Positions 26,633 through 35,324 of a DNA stretch of 64,000 bases are shown here, in pieces. How positions within the stretch are numbered: position 1 is the first letter of the stretch; every line of letters begins with the position of its first letter. A program made the position numbers and the translations under genes. This stretch comes from Trueperella pyogenes (GTDB lineage Bacteria; Actinomycetota; Actinomycetes; Actinomycetales; Actinomycetaceae). The stretch is taken from the NCBI RefSeq assembly GCF_900460345.1, contig NZ_UHHW01000002.1:1-64000 (forward strand), in the 5' to 3' direction. The notes under the pieces were generated by a model. The model worked only from the letters and a program-made list of their open reading frames with translations. It searched no databases and was not told the origin of the DNA.

Positions 26633-27928
26633 GTGGACAACGTCTTCGAAAACCGCACAGGCCCTGCCCACCTGGCCGCGACCACGGTCTACCCCAAGCA
26701 CGAGGTGCCCGGCTGGTTCGATGCGGCCAAACTCGGCTTCTTCATCCACCTCGGGATCTATTCGGTGCCCGCCTGGGCATATCGGCGCCAGCCTGGGCAG
26801 GTCACGCCGCCCGAACTGGCCTACGACTATCACGAGTACGCCGAATGGTACGCCAACACGGTGCGCATCCCGGGTTCTCCGTGTGGGCGCTGGCACGAGG
26901 AAACCTTCGGCGTCGGGGTCAGCTACGAGGACCTCGCCGCGCGCTTGACGCCGTCACCCGCCGCCCTGGGCGACCTCGTGGACAAGCTGGTGGCCGCCGG
27001 TGGAAAGTACATCGTCCCCACCACCAAGCACCACGACGGCTTCTGCCTGTGGGACACGGCCACGACGCCGTTCTCGTCCGTCGCCCGCGGGGGCGGCGAC
27101 GTCATCTCCGCCATCGCCGACGCCGTCCGCGCCACGGACGCCCGACTTGGCTTGTACTTTTCGGGCGCGCTGGACTGGCACGTTTCGCATTTTGCGCCCA
27201 TTAGGAGCGATGACGATCTCTTTAGCCTGCGCCGCAACGACGAAGCCTTCGCCCGATACGCCGCCGCCCAGCTGAGCGAACTCATCGACCGCTACCATCC
27301 CGACCTGTTGTGGAACGACATCGAGTGGCCGGACGCGGGCAAAGGAGCCGACGAGTGGGGATTGGCCGCCATCCTCGGCCGTTACCTCGCCGCCCACCCC
27401 GAGGCCACCATCAACGATCGCTGGGGCATCCCCTTCCACGGGTACTTGACCCGCGAATACACCCACGTTGATGAGCCGTTGCCGGAAAAGTGGGAGTCCA
27501 CGCGCGGCTTGAACCGCTCCTTCGGATACAACCGCCACGATGATCCTGCCGACCGCCTGAGCGGGCCGGACGTGACGTGGCTGCTGGTCGACGTCGTCTC
27601 CCACGGCGGCAACCTCCTCCTCAACGTCGGCCCGCGCGCGGACGGAACACTCGACCCTTACCAAGATCAGGTCGTTGCTGAGCTCGGGGAGTGGATGGCC
27701 GTCTACGGCGACTACATCTACGCATCCTCGCCTGGTCCTGTGCCCTATTCCTTAACGACGCCGGGGGCGACCGCGTATTTCGTGCGACCTGGCGATTCGG
27801 CCCAGGCGGCCGACCTTGTTTCCGAACCTCGCTGCGCGTGGTGGCTCGCCCCCGACGGGCGCCGGACGCCCGCCACGCAACCGGCGCCGACGGCGTCGTT
27901 CCCCTTTGCCCTCATCGTCGAAAGGTAA
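26633..27928 (+). CDS. Alpha-L-fucosidase, GH29
   Basis: Hydrolyses terminal alpha-linked fucose from glycans. The 431-aa protein has no signal peptide, so it should act in the cytoplasm on imported sugar. GH29 hallmarks are the N-terminal FFIHLGIYSVPAWAY, YIVPTTKHHDGFCLWDT and LLWNDIEWPD, whose Asp matches the nucleophile. It starts at a GTG directly after the regulator stop, with a weak ribosome site, so coupling to the regulator is likely. It is somewhat shorter than typical GH29 enzymes, which often carry a C-terminal beta domain. No fucose dissimilation genes are present in the window. Confidence 0.88.
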   Translation: MDNVFENRTGPAHLAATTVYPKHEVPGWFDAAKLGFFIHLGIYSVPAWAYRRQPGQVTPPELAYDYHEYAEWYANTVRIPGSPCGRWHEETFGVGVSYEDLAARLTPSPAALGDLVDKLVAAGGKYIVPTTKHHDGFCLWDTATTPFSSVARGGGDVISAIADAVRATDARLGLYFSGALDWHVSHFAPIRSDDDLFSLRRNDEAFARYAAAQLSELIDRYHPDLLWNDIEWPDAGKGADEWGLAAILGRYLAAHPEATINDRWGIPFHGYLTREYTHVDEPLPEKWESTRGLNRSFGYNRHDDPADRLSGPDVTWLLVDVVSHGGNLLLNVGPRADGTLDPYQDQVVAELGEWMAVYGDYIYASSPGPVPYSLTTPGATAYFVRPGDSAQAADLVSEPRCAWWLAPDGRRTPATQPAPTASFPFALIVER

Positions 27929-27931
27929 ACC

Positions 27932-29404
27932 ATGAGCCCGCGCATCGCCATTGCAGGAATCCACATCGAATCGTCCACATTTTCGCCCCAGCTCGCCCTG
28001 GCCGGGGACTTCGAGGTCACGCGGGGTGAGGTACTGTTGCGGCGCTACCCGTGGATCAACGAGACGTGGAGCCAGGCCGTGACGTGGCTGCCCGTCTTCC
28101 ACGCGCGCGCACTGCCTGGTGGCGTGCTCGAACGAGCCACCTACGAGGAATGGAAAGCCGAAATTCTCGCCGGGCTCGCCGCGCTCACGCGGGAGGCTGC
28201 GCTCGACGGCTTCTTCTTTGACGTACACGGCGCCATGAGCGTGGTCGGTCTCGACGACGCTGAAGGCGATCTCATCACCGCTATTCGCGAGGTCATTGGC
28301 TCGACGCCGCTGGTGTCACTGTCGACTGACCTGCACGGTAACGTGTCCGAGGCACTGTTCGCCGGTTGCGATCTGCTGACCACCTACCGTGAGGCCCCGC
28401 ATACCGATGCGCTCGAATCGCGCCGCCGTGCGATGAAGAACCTGGTCACGCGCCTGCTCAGCGGCCAAGGTAAGCCCGCAAAGGCGCTCGTTCACTTGCC
28501 CTTCCTCCTGCCCGGCGAACGCACCTCTACTCGCCTCGAGCCCGCGAAGAGCCTGTATGGGCGCTTGCCCTGGTTGGAAGCGCAACCGGGTATCCTCGAC
28601 GTCGCCTTCTGGATCGGATTCGCCTGGGCCGACCAGCCCCGCTGCAAGGCGGCGGTGGTGGTCACCGGCGACGACGCCGAGCAGGTGTCGCAGGTCGCCG
28701 CCAACTACGCCCGCGAGATTTGGGCGCGCCACGCGGAGTTCGAATTCGTGGCGCCCGTGGACTCCATGGAAGGCTGCCTCGAATGGGCCCGCACTGCCGC
28801 GCGCCCGACCTTCATCTCCGACACGGGCGACAACCCCGGAGCCGGAGGCGCCGACGACGTCACCTACGCGCTGGCTCGGCTGCTGGCGTTCGAGCCGGTG
28901 GCAAGCGGGCAACTGAGCGCGATCTATGCGTCGATCCACGACGCCGACACGCTCGAGCGGGCGGTCGGCGTCGGTGTCGGCCAGGAGCTGGACGTCAGCC
29001 TCGGCGGGAAAATCGACTCGCGCGAACCCGGCTCGCTGGCTTTGCGCGTGCGGGTCGAGAACCTGGCTCGCGATCCGCGCGCAGGCCGCCTGGCCGTATT
29101 GCGACCCCTGGCGGGCACCGGCGAGCCGAGCGGCGCCGTCGTGATCTGCACAGAGAACCGGATGCAGTACGGCACCGAGGAAGCCTTCGTGGTCGCAGGG
29201 GTCAATCCGCGTGAGGCTGATATCGTCGTCGTGAAGATTGGCTACCTCGAGCCGGACCTGTACGAGATGGCGGCGGACTGGAAGATGGCGCTCACGCCCG
29301 GCGGAGTGGACCAGGATCTGGTGCGGCTCGGGCACGTGCGCATCGATCGGCCGATGTACCCCTTCGACGAGGGCTTTGAGTGGGAGCCGGAGGTCAAATG
29401 CTAG
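27932..29404 (+). CDS. M81 family metallopeptidase, MlrC-like
   Basis: A 490-aa protein of the MlrC (microcystinase C) family, a zinc-dependent hydrolase. Its metal-site motifs are visible as GIHIESSTFSP near the start, DVHGAMS, STDLHGNVSEA and TYREAPHTD. MlrC-like proteins occur widely in sugar and peptide catabolic operons, where their natural substrates are mostly unknown. It starts 3 bp after the fucosidase stop and overlaps cutC by 7 bp, so it is firmly in this operon. A role on fucosylated peptides or amino-sugar lactones is only a guess. Confidence 0.82.
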   Translation: MSPRIAIAGIHIESSTFSPQLALAGDFEVTRGEVLLRRYPWINETWSQAVTWLPVFHARALPGGVLERATYEEWKAEILAGLAALTREAALDGFFFDVHGAMSVVGLDDAEGDLITAIREVIGSTPLVSLSTDLHGNVSEALFAGCDLLTTYREAPHTDALESRRRAMKNLVTRLLSGQGKPAKALVHLPFLLPGERTSTRLEPAKSLYGRLPWLEAQPGILDVAFWIGFAWADQPRCKAAVVVTGDDAEQVSQVAANYAREIWARHAEFEFVAPVDSMEGCLEWARTAARPTFISDTGDNPGAGGADDVTYALARLLAFEPVASGQLSAIYASIHDADTLERAVGVGVGQELDVSLGGKIDSREPGSLALRVRVENLARDPRAGRLAVLRPLAGTGEPSGAVVICTENRMQYGTEEAFVVAGVNPREADIVVVKIGYLEPDLYEMAADWKMALTPGGVDQDLVRLGHVRIDRPMYPFDEGFEWEPEVKC

Positions 29405-30159
29405 AAATTGCTGTTCAGGACGTGGCGGGCGCACGCCTGGCACGGCAGGCCGGTGCGGACCGGATTGAGCTGTGCTGCGCCCTTGAGGTCGGTGGCCTGA
29501 CCCCCTCGATCGCGATGGTTGAGGCGTGCGTGGTGGAGGGCATCCCGGTGTGCGTGCTCATCCGGCCGCGCGCGGGCGATTTCGTGTATACCGCAGACGA
29601 AGCGGCTGTGGCGGCCAACGACATCCGTTGGGCGGTCGGGCGCGGCGCCGACGCCGTCGTCATCGGCGCGCTTCGCCACGGGACCGACGGCCTGGAACTC
29701 GACATTCCCATGTTGCGCGGGTGGGCCGAAGTGGCGCGGGAGAGGAACCCCGAGGTTGACGTGGTCATCCACCGGTGTGTCGACGTCCTGCTCGGGGCGG
29801 GAGTTCCTGTGCGCGAAGTAGCCCGGCAGCTGGCGGACGTCGGCGGGGTTGCGCGCGTGCTGACCTCGGGCGGGGCGGCGCGGGCCGGTGACGGCGCCAA
29901 GGTCCTCGGCGAGCTGGCAGGCGAACTGGAGCGGCTGGAATCCGGTGTGCAGGTGCTAGCGGGTGGCGGCGTCGTGCCAGAGGCCATCGCGGCATTGCGC
30001 GCGGTGGGCATCAGCGAGTTTCACCTGTCCGCCCGCCGGGAGGTGCCCACCGGGCCGACGGGCCCAGGCGGAGGCGCGAGTACCCGGTCGGTGACGAGCG
30101 AGCAGGTCATACGGGCCGCAGCCAGGGCGGTTGGGATCACCGGCTCGTCCACAGTGTGA
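29398..30159 (+). CDS. cutC: CutC family protein
   Basis: A TIM-barrel protein (253 aa) named for copper homeostasis in E. coli, though its biochemical role is disputed. The start MLEIAVQDVAGARLARQAGA and the CDVL- and SGG-type barrel motifs (RCVDVLLGAG, RVLTSGGAARAG) are characteristic. The ATG at 29398 overlaps the M81 stop. It closes the ROK-fucosidase-M81-CutC run and is followed by a terminator hairpin. Its presence here suggests a sugar-related rather than copper role, by inference. Confidence 0.85.
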   Translation: MLEIAVQDVAGARLARQAGADRIELCCALEVGGLTPSIAMVEACVVEGIPVCVLIRPRAGDFVYTADEAAVAANDIRWAVGRGADAVVIGALRHGTDGLELDIPMLRGWAEVARERNPEVDVVIHRCVDVLLGAGVPVREVARQLADVGGVARVLTSGGAARAGDGAKVLGELAGELERLESGVQVLAGGGVVPEAIAALRAVGISEFHLSARREVPTGPTGPGGGASTRSVTSEQVIRAAARAVGITGSSTV

Positions 30160-30184
30160 GTGCGGATTCAGGTGATAGCGTGCC

Positions 30185-30208
30185 GAAGCGCCCCTTGAGG
30201 GGCGCTTC
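30185..30208 (+). terminator. Rho-independent-type terminator after cutC
   Basis: GAAGCGCCCC (30185-30194), loop TTGA and GGGGCGCTTC (30199-30208) form a perfect 10-bp stem. It is followed by the pyrimidine-rich TCCGCTTTCT. Placed 26 bp after the cutC stop, it should end the fucosidase operon. Confidence 0.75.
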
Positions 30209-30340
30209 TCCGCTTTCTGGCATTCCTATTATGAGTGAGAACGGTCACATTCTTGCAGTGTGTCGCCGCAAGGAGGGGCGTCCCTGGACGTAGCCCGAGG
30301 TGGCAGGTTTTTCACCGAAGTGTCCTTTTACATTAGTCGT

Positions 30341-30368
30341 TTGCGGATAAAACGTACGGCGATATACT
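30341..30368 (+). promoter_or_regulatory. Predicted promoter of the phase-variable small gene
   Basis: TTGCGG (30341-30346) and TATACT (30363-30368) are spaced by 16 bp, a reasonable sigma-70-type match. They lie about 110 bp upstream of the likely GTG start at 30477. The rest of 30209-30340 shows no gene. Confidence 0.4.
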
Positions 30369-30476
30369 GATGTCCGGCTTATTAGGACAACCTTATTTGT
30401 TACGCTCGTGGCAAATATCGACAGTGCGCAGGTGGCGGCGAACGTCCCTAACACTCGCGCAGAATTGGAAGAAACC

Positions 30477-30834
30477 GTGCCCTATTCGCGTATAAGTGCG
30501 GGGGGGGGGGGCTTGCTTAGCTTCCCTGCTGGCTTTAGCTCTTATTTCAGCGCCGTTATCGGCTAACGCAGCTGAGCTCCAGCGAGTATCGCCCGCAAAC
30601 ATCGCGATAGATCGCTATGACAATCTGTTGACGCGGGTCGAGCCGGTCCTTTCCTTCGCCGAAGTCGCTGTGGCGGACGCCCGTAGGCAGCCCGAGTTGA
30701 ACATCCCAGTTACGGACACGGAACTCAGCGAACCAAACCCCAAGATCGTTGACGAATATCGACGTGCCTGCCGTGCGCTCGCCATTGCCCAACGCAACCT
30801 CAAAGATGCGACGATGCGGCGATCTTTTTTATGA
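30477..30834 (+). CDS. Small secreted protein with G12 tract, out of frame here (phase-variable candidate)
   Basis: A G12 run (30500-30511) lies at the start of a frame encoding a clear signal peptide (LASLLALALISAPLSANAA) and about 85 mature residues. The GTG at 30477 has a GGAAGAA site and would give the N-terminus MPYSRISAGGG. With 12 G it reads into another frame and stops within about 25 codons. With 11 G (or 14) it joins the signal peptide and full protein. The in-frame GTG at 30496 has TAA right before it and no ribosome site. So the gene appears switched off by tract length. I do not recognise the mature domain. It lies 86 bp upstream of the thioester adhesin. Confidence 0.5.
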
Positions 30835-30920
30835 CTTGCCAAGCGCTGACTTGGCCACATGCATAGGTCCAATCTTTCAGACCTGGCTTTCAGTAAGAAA
30901 AGAGAGAAAGTGAAGAGAAA

Positions 30921-32207
30921 GTGAAGAAGAATCTACGCCGAATAATGGCGCTGATTGTCGCAATGTTGGTGCTGGGTGGTGCACCGGCACATGCGGCTCC
31001 GGCAGGGGGCAAGGAGATTTCCCCGCACGTTGCCCAAGTCGCGCGAGCTGAAAAGAACGATTACGGCTATCGTGTGCCTTTCCTTTTGGAGGGAGGTAGG
31101 AACACTATCACTGCCCAGCCCCTGCTTTTCGGGGTGAAGAGTGAGCAGATCGATTTCTATCGCGCCTACTGCCTCGAGATTTTCGTCGCAGCCAAATACA
31201 TTCCATCGGTCGTGACCGGCTGGGATAAGTACCAGGGTAAGAACAGCTTCAAGGACCCCAATGTCCAGCGCAAGGTGGCGTGGATCGTCCAGAATTCCTT
31301 CCCGACGATGTCCTTGCCGACCTTGGCCGCGAAGTCCGGCGTCGCTAATTTGACCCATGCAGAGGCCATCACCGCTACGCAGTCAGCCATTTGGACGTTA
31401 ACCGACAAGGTCAAGCCGAACTTCGACTCCATGACCTATTCGAACACTCATGCTCGAGTGACGGGCTCGTCTGTTGGCAACGTGAAGAAACTTTATGACT
31501 ACCTCCTCGGAGAGAAGAACGTTGGCCTCGGCGAAAAGCAGCTGCGTGCCTCTATCGAGATTAAGGCGGATAGCGGCAAGCATGTCGCCGGCACGCTCGT
31601 CGGGCCAATCCGGATCACATCGACCGAGGAAAAGGTGTCTGTACACGTTGCAGGCGGGTTCGGCCTGGTGGACAAGGATGGCAAAGCTGTCGATGAGAAT
31701 GCGGTGCCAACCGGCGTCGACCTCTTCGTCGATGCGCGCAACACCGAGGACAAGGGCAAAGTTGAACTAACGGGCAAGGCTTCGCGCGCGTCCCATTTTG
31801 GCGCCATCATTACTCCCGTTCTCCACTACGGGCACGGCCAGACGCTGATCATCGTGCGCCAGGATAAGGATGAGGCGGTCGCTAGGGCGGCAATCAGCTG
31901 GGACAAGAAGCCTGCGCCGAAGCCCACGCCGAAGCCCACGCCGAAGCCGGAACCGAAGCCCACGCCTAAGCCGGAGCCAAAGCCCACTCCTACCCCGACA
32001 CCAGCGCCTAAGCCAACTCCAACTCCGACACCAGTTCCCGTGCCGAGTGTGACACCTGCGCCAATCCCGACGCCGACCCCCACACCGACCGTGGCACCAG
32101 TGGAGAAGCCGCGTCTTGCGCGCACCGGAGCAGAGACAGTAGTGCTCGCAGTCGCGACCATTTCGCTGCTGGCAGGAGGCCTCCTGCTTCGTCGTAAGCG
32201 GGCGTAA
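30921..32207 (+). CDS. Thioester-domain surface adhesin with LARTG sorting signal
   Basis: A 428-aa wall-anchored protein. The signal peptide ends near AHA-AP (residue 25). The N-terminal domain holds Cys84 in YCLEI and Gln154 in TQSAIW, the pair that forms the internal Cys-Gln thioester used by Gram-positive adhesins to bond covalently to host surfaces. A beta-rich stalk follows (about 200-325). A Pro-rich [12 protein letters not shown] stretch (about 330-397) spans the wall. The LARTG motif, a hydrophobic helix and RRKRA tail complete a sortase signal. LAxTG rather than LPxTG is common in actinobacteria. The start is GTG at 30921 after AGAGAAA. The domain call rests on motifs only. Confidence 0.78.
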   Translation: MKKNLRRIMALIVAMLVLGGAPAHAAPAGGKEISPHVAQVARAEKNDYGYRVPFLLEGGRNTITAQPLLFGVKSEQIDFYRAYCLEIFVAAKYIPSVVTGWDKYQGKNSFKDPNVQRKVAWIVQNSFPTMSLPTLAAKSGVANLTHAEAITATQSAIWTLTDKVKPNFDSMTYSNTHARVTGSSVGNVKKLYDYLLGEKNVGLGEKQLRASIEIKADSGKHVAGTLVGPIRITSTEEKVSVHVAGGFGLVDKDGKAVDENAVPTGVDLFVDARNTEDKGKVELTGKASRASHFGAIITPVLHYGHGQTLIIVRQDKDEAVARAAISWDKKPAPKPTPKPTPKPEPKPTPKPEPKPTPTPTPAPKPTPTPTPVPVPSVTPAPIPTPTPTPTVAPVEKPRLARTGAETVVLAVATISLLAGGLLLRRKRA

Positions 32208-32244
32208 GCCTAACGACTCCGAAAAAGGAGCTGCATCAATAACT

Positions 32245-32277
32245 AGTGGCTGGGAACAATCGATGTTCCCAGCCACT
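32245..32277. terminator. Bidirectional terminator hairpin
   Basis: AGTGGCTGGGAACA (32245-32258) pairs perfectly with TGTTCCCAGCCACT (32264-32277) around ATCGA. It lies between the convergent adhesin and uxaC genes and has GTTGT after it and A/T bases before it. It can serve both genes. Confidence 0.78.
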
Positions 32278-32353
32278 GTTGTCATCTAGTGGTTTCGGCG
32301 GGCCGGGCGCGCTTTCACCGGACCAGCCGCACAGGCCGGCGTCGTGCTCGGAG

Positions 32354-33772
32354 CTAGAGCAGGCCCTCGAGCTTGAACGCCCGCACCGGATTGCCAATCA
32401 CGAGTTCCCGAATGGCTTCGGATGCTTCGTCCATCTCGAGGCGGTGCTCGGCCACGAGCTTGGCCACGTAGCCGGAGTCGATGCGGCGGGAGACGTCGTG
32501 GCGAGCGGGAATCGAGCAGAACGCGCGGGTGTCGTCGATGAAGCCGGAGGTTCGGGTGAAGCCGGCGGTTTCGGTGACGGCGCCACGGAAGCGGGCCATC
32601 GCCTCGGGGGCGTCGATGAACCACCAGGGCACGCCGACGAACACCGAACGGTAGAAGCCGGCCAACGGCGCGAGTTCGCGAGAGTACACCGTCTCGTCCA
32701 TCGTGAAGGGAATGAGGTGCAGGTTCTCTGAGTCGCCGAAGTCCGCCAGTGCGGGCTGAAGCGCAGCGGCGAACTCGGTCTTGAGCGGGATGTCGCAGCC
32801 GACGTCGGCGCCGTACTTGTTGAACGTGGGCGTGTGATGGTTGCGGTAGACAGCAGGATGCAGGGTCATGACCAGCCCGTCCTCGGAGGCCATGCGGATC
32901 TGCTCGTACATCATCGAGCGGCGCAGCGCGTCGGCGTCTTCTTGGCTGACGCGCCCGGCGAGCGCCTGTTGGTAGATGCGCTCGGCCTCGGCGTCGGAGA
33001 GCCGTGCCGTGCCGGGGTCGCGGTGGGAATGGTCGGTGGAGATGGCACCGGCGGCCTTGAAGTAGGCGCGGCGGTTCTCCATCGCGGCGTTGAAGCCGGC
33101 CCACGACGTCGTGTCCACGCCCGACGCATCGGACAGGGCGGCCATCAGCTGCGGCCAGTCGGCGCGGGCGGGCTCGAGGTACTTGTCCGGCCGGAAGGTC
33201 GGCACGACGACGCCGTCGAACGAGTCGTCTTCGCGGATCTTCTTGTGGTGCTCGAGGGAATCGCACGGATCGTCGGTCGTGGCAAGGAAAGCGAGATTGA
33301 AACGCTTGAATAGGGCGCGCGGCTTGTATTCGGGGCTGGCGAGGCGCTCGGCGATCTGGTCGTAGATGCGGTCCGCGGTCTCGGCGGAGGGACGCACGCG
33401 CACGTCGAAGTAGTCGAAGAGCTCGTTTTCCATCCAGTACTTCACGGGCGTGCCGCGGTAGAGCCACCAATTCGCGCACAGGATGCGGAAGGCGTTGCGC
33501 GATTGTGCTGCGGAGAATTCCGTTTGCCCGACGCCGAGCTCGCTGAGCTCCACTCCGTGGCTGTGCAGCATCCGGTTGACGTAGTGGTCGGGGGTGATGA
33601 GGAGGGAGGTCGGGTCCGTGAAGGGGATGTCGTCCGCGATCCACTCCGGCGGGACGTGGCCGTGCGGGGAGATGATCGGCGCGTCCTTGATCAGGGAATA
33701 CAGGTTGCGGGCGATCTCGCGGGTGGTGGGATCGGCGGGGAAGAGCCGATCCGGGTGCGGTTGGAGTTTCAT
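32354..33772 (-). CDS. uxaC: Uronate isomerase (glucuronate/galacturonate isomerase)
   Basis: Converts D-glucuronate to D-fructuronate and D-galacturonate to D-tagaturonate. The 472-aa protein has UxaC length. It includes the metal-site region PIISPHGHVPPEW near the N-terminus and YRNHHTPTFNKYGADVGCDIP in the C-terminal half. AGGAAGG precedes the ATG at 33772. It is transcribed away from the TRAP transporter genes across a 510-bp gap, suggesting that the transporter brings in hexuronates. No UxuA/UxuB, UxaA/UxaB or KDG kinase is in the window, so the rest of the pathway must lie elsewhere. Confidence 0.9.
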   Translation of the reverse strand: MKLQPHPDRLFPADPTTREIARNLYSLIKDAPIISPHGHVPPEWIADDIPFTDPTSLLITPDHYVNRMLHSHGVELSELGVGQTEFSAAQSRNAFRILCANWWLYRGTPVKYWMENELFDYFDVRVRPSAETADRIYDQIAERLASPEYKPRALFKRFNLAFLATTDDPCDSLEHHKKIREDDSFDGVVVPTFRPDKYLEPARADWPQLMAALSDASGVDTTSWAGFNAAMENRRAYFKAAGAISTDHSHRDPGTARLSDAEAERIYQQALAGRVSQEDADALRRSMMYEQIRMASEDGLVMTLHPAVYRNHHTPTFNKYGADVGCDIPLKTEFAAALQPALADFGDSENLHLIPFTMDETVYSRELAPLAGFYRSVFVGVPWWFIDAPEAMARFRGAVTETAGFTRTSGFIDDTRAFCSIPARHDVSRRIDSGYVAKLVAEHRLEMDEASEAIRELVIGNPVRAFKLEGLL

Positions 33773-34283
33773 GAGTGCCTTCCTGACCGGCGCGGTGTTG
33801 CCGGGCGTAGTTGGGGTGCCGGTGGCGGCGTTTCCTCTATCTCACTTTAGGCCGCCGACGCCGACATGTCAGCATTTTGCTAAATCGAATTAGAGTTTGG
33901 TCATGTAAAACGCAAGCGCCTCGGTTGCCACTGGGGAATTGTAGGACCTACGCCCTAATGGGCAAAAAGTACATAATCGGAGATGTTCTCCCCTGAAGGC
34001 AGGCTGAATTTCACGAAGGGTCACAAAACGTTGATAAATGGCGGTTTTCGAACTTTTCAGGCGTTGTCGTGATTTTCTGTGGGGAAACTGTGATTTGGCT
34101 ATATAAAATATTGCAGGCCTTTTTCTCTTTCGGAAAACGCGCTCAGCCTGTTAATCTCAAGGTGGCTTGGAGGTGCCCGTAGGACAGAGTTGCCACGAGT
34201 ATCCACGAGTATGACCGCAACGGGCCGACGTCGGCCCACCCACCTCGGGGCCGCACGCGCGTCCCGCACGCTAAGGAGATCCA
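33773..34283. promoter_or_regulatory. uxaC-dctP divergent intergenic region
   Basis: 510 bp without a supported gene. It holds a near-perfect palindrome CTAAATCGAATTAG (33880-33893, 12 of 14 symmetric). An AT-rich TATATAAAAT stretch at 34100-34109 could be a -10 region. CCACGAGTAT occurs twice in tandem (34193-34212), and a perfect 16-bp palindrome GGGCCGACGTCGGCCC lies at 34222-34237. The latter sits in the leader of dctP and could form an mRNA hairpin or bind a regulator. The locus has no regulator gene. Confidence 0.4.
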
Positions 34284-35324
34284 ATGAGGAAACGTTGGAA
34301 CCTTCTCGCTATCACGGCAAGTGCCGCATTGCTCCTCACCGGCTGTGCCGGTTTTGGAGGAATTCAGCTTGATTCCGTGGGCGAGAAGGATTCAGTGTCG
34401 TACTTCAAGGTCGCGTTGAACCAGTCGGAATCACATCCGTCCTTCAAGGCACTTGAGAAGTTTGCCAAAGACGTCAAAGAACGAACTAACGGACGCTACG
34501 AGATCGAAGTATTCCCACACGCACAACTGGGATCGCAGCAAGAGGTTCTTCAGTACGTCAAGTCGGGAGCCATTGAAATGGCCATCGTGTCTGGGACGCA
34601 GCTGGAAAACATCAACCAGGACTTCCGCGTCCTCAACATGCCCACCACCTTTAGTTCTATCGACCACCAGATGAATGTGCTCCAGACCCCGAAGATCGTG
34701 GGAGACCTCTTCTCCTCGCTCGAGGATAAAGAAAACATCACGGTTCTCGGAGGTTACACGCAAGGATCGCGCCACATCTACACTACCTTTGGCCCGGTGA
34801 AGACTCCCGCAGACCTTGCCGGTAAGAAGATCCGCGTCCAGGAATCGGACATGCACATCAAGATGATCGAACTCATGGGCGGATCCGCCACGCCGCTGTC
34901 CTACGGCGAGGTGTACTCGGCACTCCAGGCAGGCGTGCTCGACGGCGCCGAAAATAACCTCGTGTCCTTCAATACGGCACGCCACATGGAAGTCGCGCCC
35001 TACCTGTCCTTCACGAACCACCTGGTCGGCCTCGACTACATGATCATGCGTCACGATCTGCTGCAGGCCATGCCCGAAGCTGACCGCGAGATCCTGTACT
35101 CGGCCTGGTATGACTCCATGGACTTCCACACCAAGCTCTGGAAGGAATACACGGAGGAATCGAAGGCAATCGCAGAAAAGACCGGCGCGACATTCCACGA
35201 CGTCGACAACGAGGCCTTCGCTGAAGCGCTCGCGCCCATCGTTGACATGTTCATCGCGAACGACCGCCAGCGCGAGCTGTTCAACGCGATTCGCGCCACC
35301 GATGTTGAAGGAGGCAAGCGATGA
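34284..35324 (+). CDS. dctP: TRAP transporter substrate-binding lipoprotein (DctP family)
   Basis: Extracytoplasmic binding protein (346 aa) of a tripartite ATP-independent transporter, which uses an ion gradient instead of ATP. The signal peptide ends in lipobox LTGC (LLLTGCAGFGG), so in this Gram-positive the protein is membrane-anchored. The DctP region AGKKIRVQESDMHIKMIELM contains the conserved Arg that salt-bridges the substrate carboxylate, followed by GEVYSALQAGVLDGAENN. AAGGAG precedes the ATG. The uxaC neighbour makes hexuronate the best guess; sialate or C4-dicarboxylate are alternatives. Confidence 0.85.
   Translation: MRKRWNLLAITASAALLLTGCAGFGGIQLDSVGEKDSVSYFKVALNQSESHPSFKALEKFAKDVKERTNGRYEIEVFPHAQLGSQQEVLQYVKSGAIEMAIVSGTQLENINQDFRVLNMPTTFSSIDHQMNVLQTPKIVGDLFSSLEDKENITVLGGYTQGSRHIYTTFGPVKTPADLAGKKIRVQESDMHIKMIELMGGSATPLSYGEVYSALQAGVLDGAENNLVSFNTARHMEVAPYLSFTNHLVGLDYMIMRHDLLQAMPEADREILYSAWYDSMDFHTKLWKEYTEESKAIAEKTGATFHDVDNEAFAEALAPIVDMFIANDRQRELFNAIRATDVEGGKR

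Noticed and set aside
31826-32285. Minus-strand Gly/Val- and Arg-rich frames opposite the Pro-rich stretch of the adhesin
   Set aside because: They are antisense products of the repeated Pro-Thr-Lys codons, not genes.
32286-33644. 452-codon frame overlapping uxaC on the same strand
   Set aside because: Out of frame with uxaC and Arg/Pro-rich, as expected for a shadow; uxaC is clearly the real gene.
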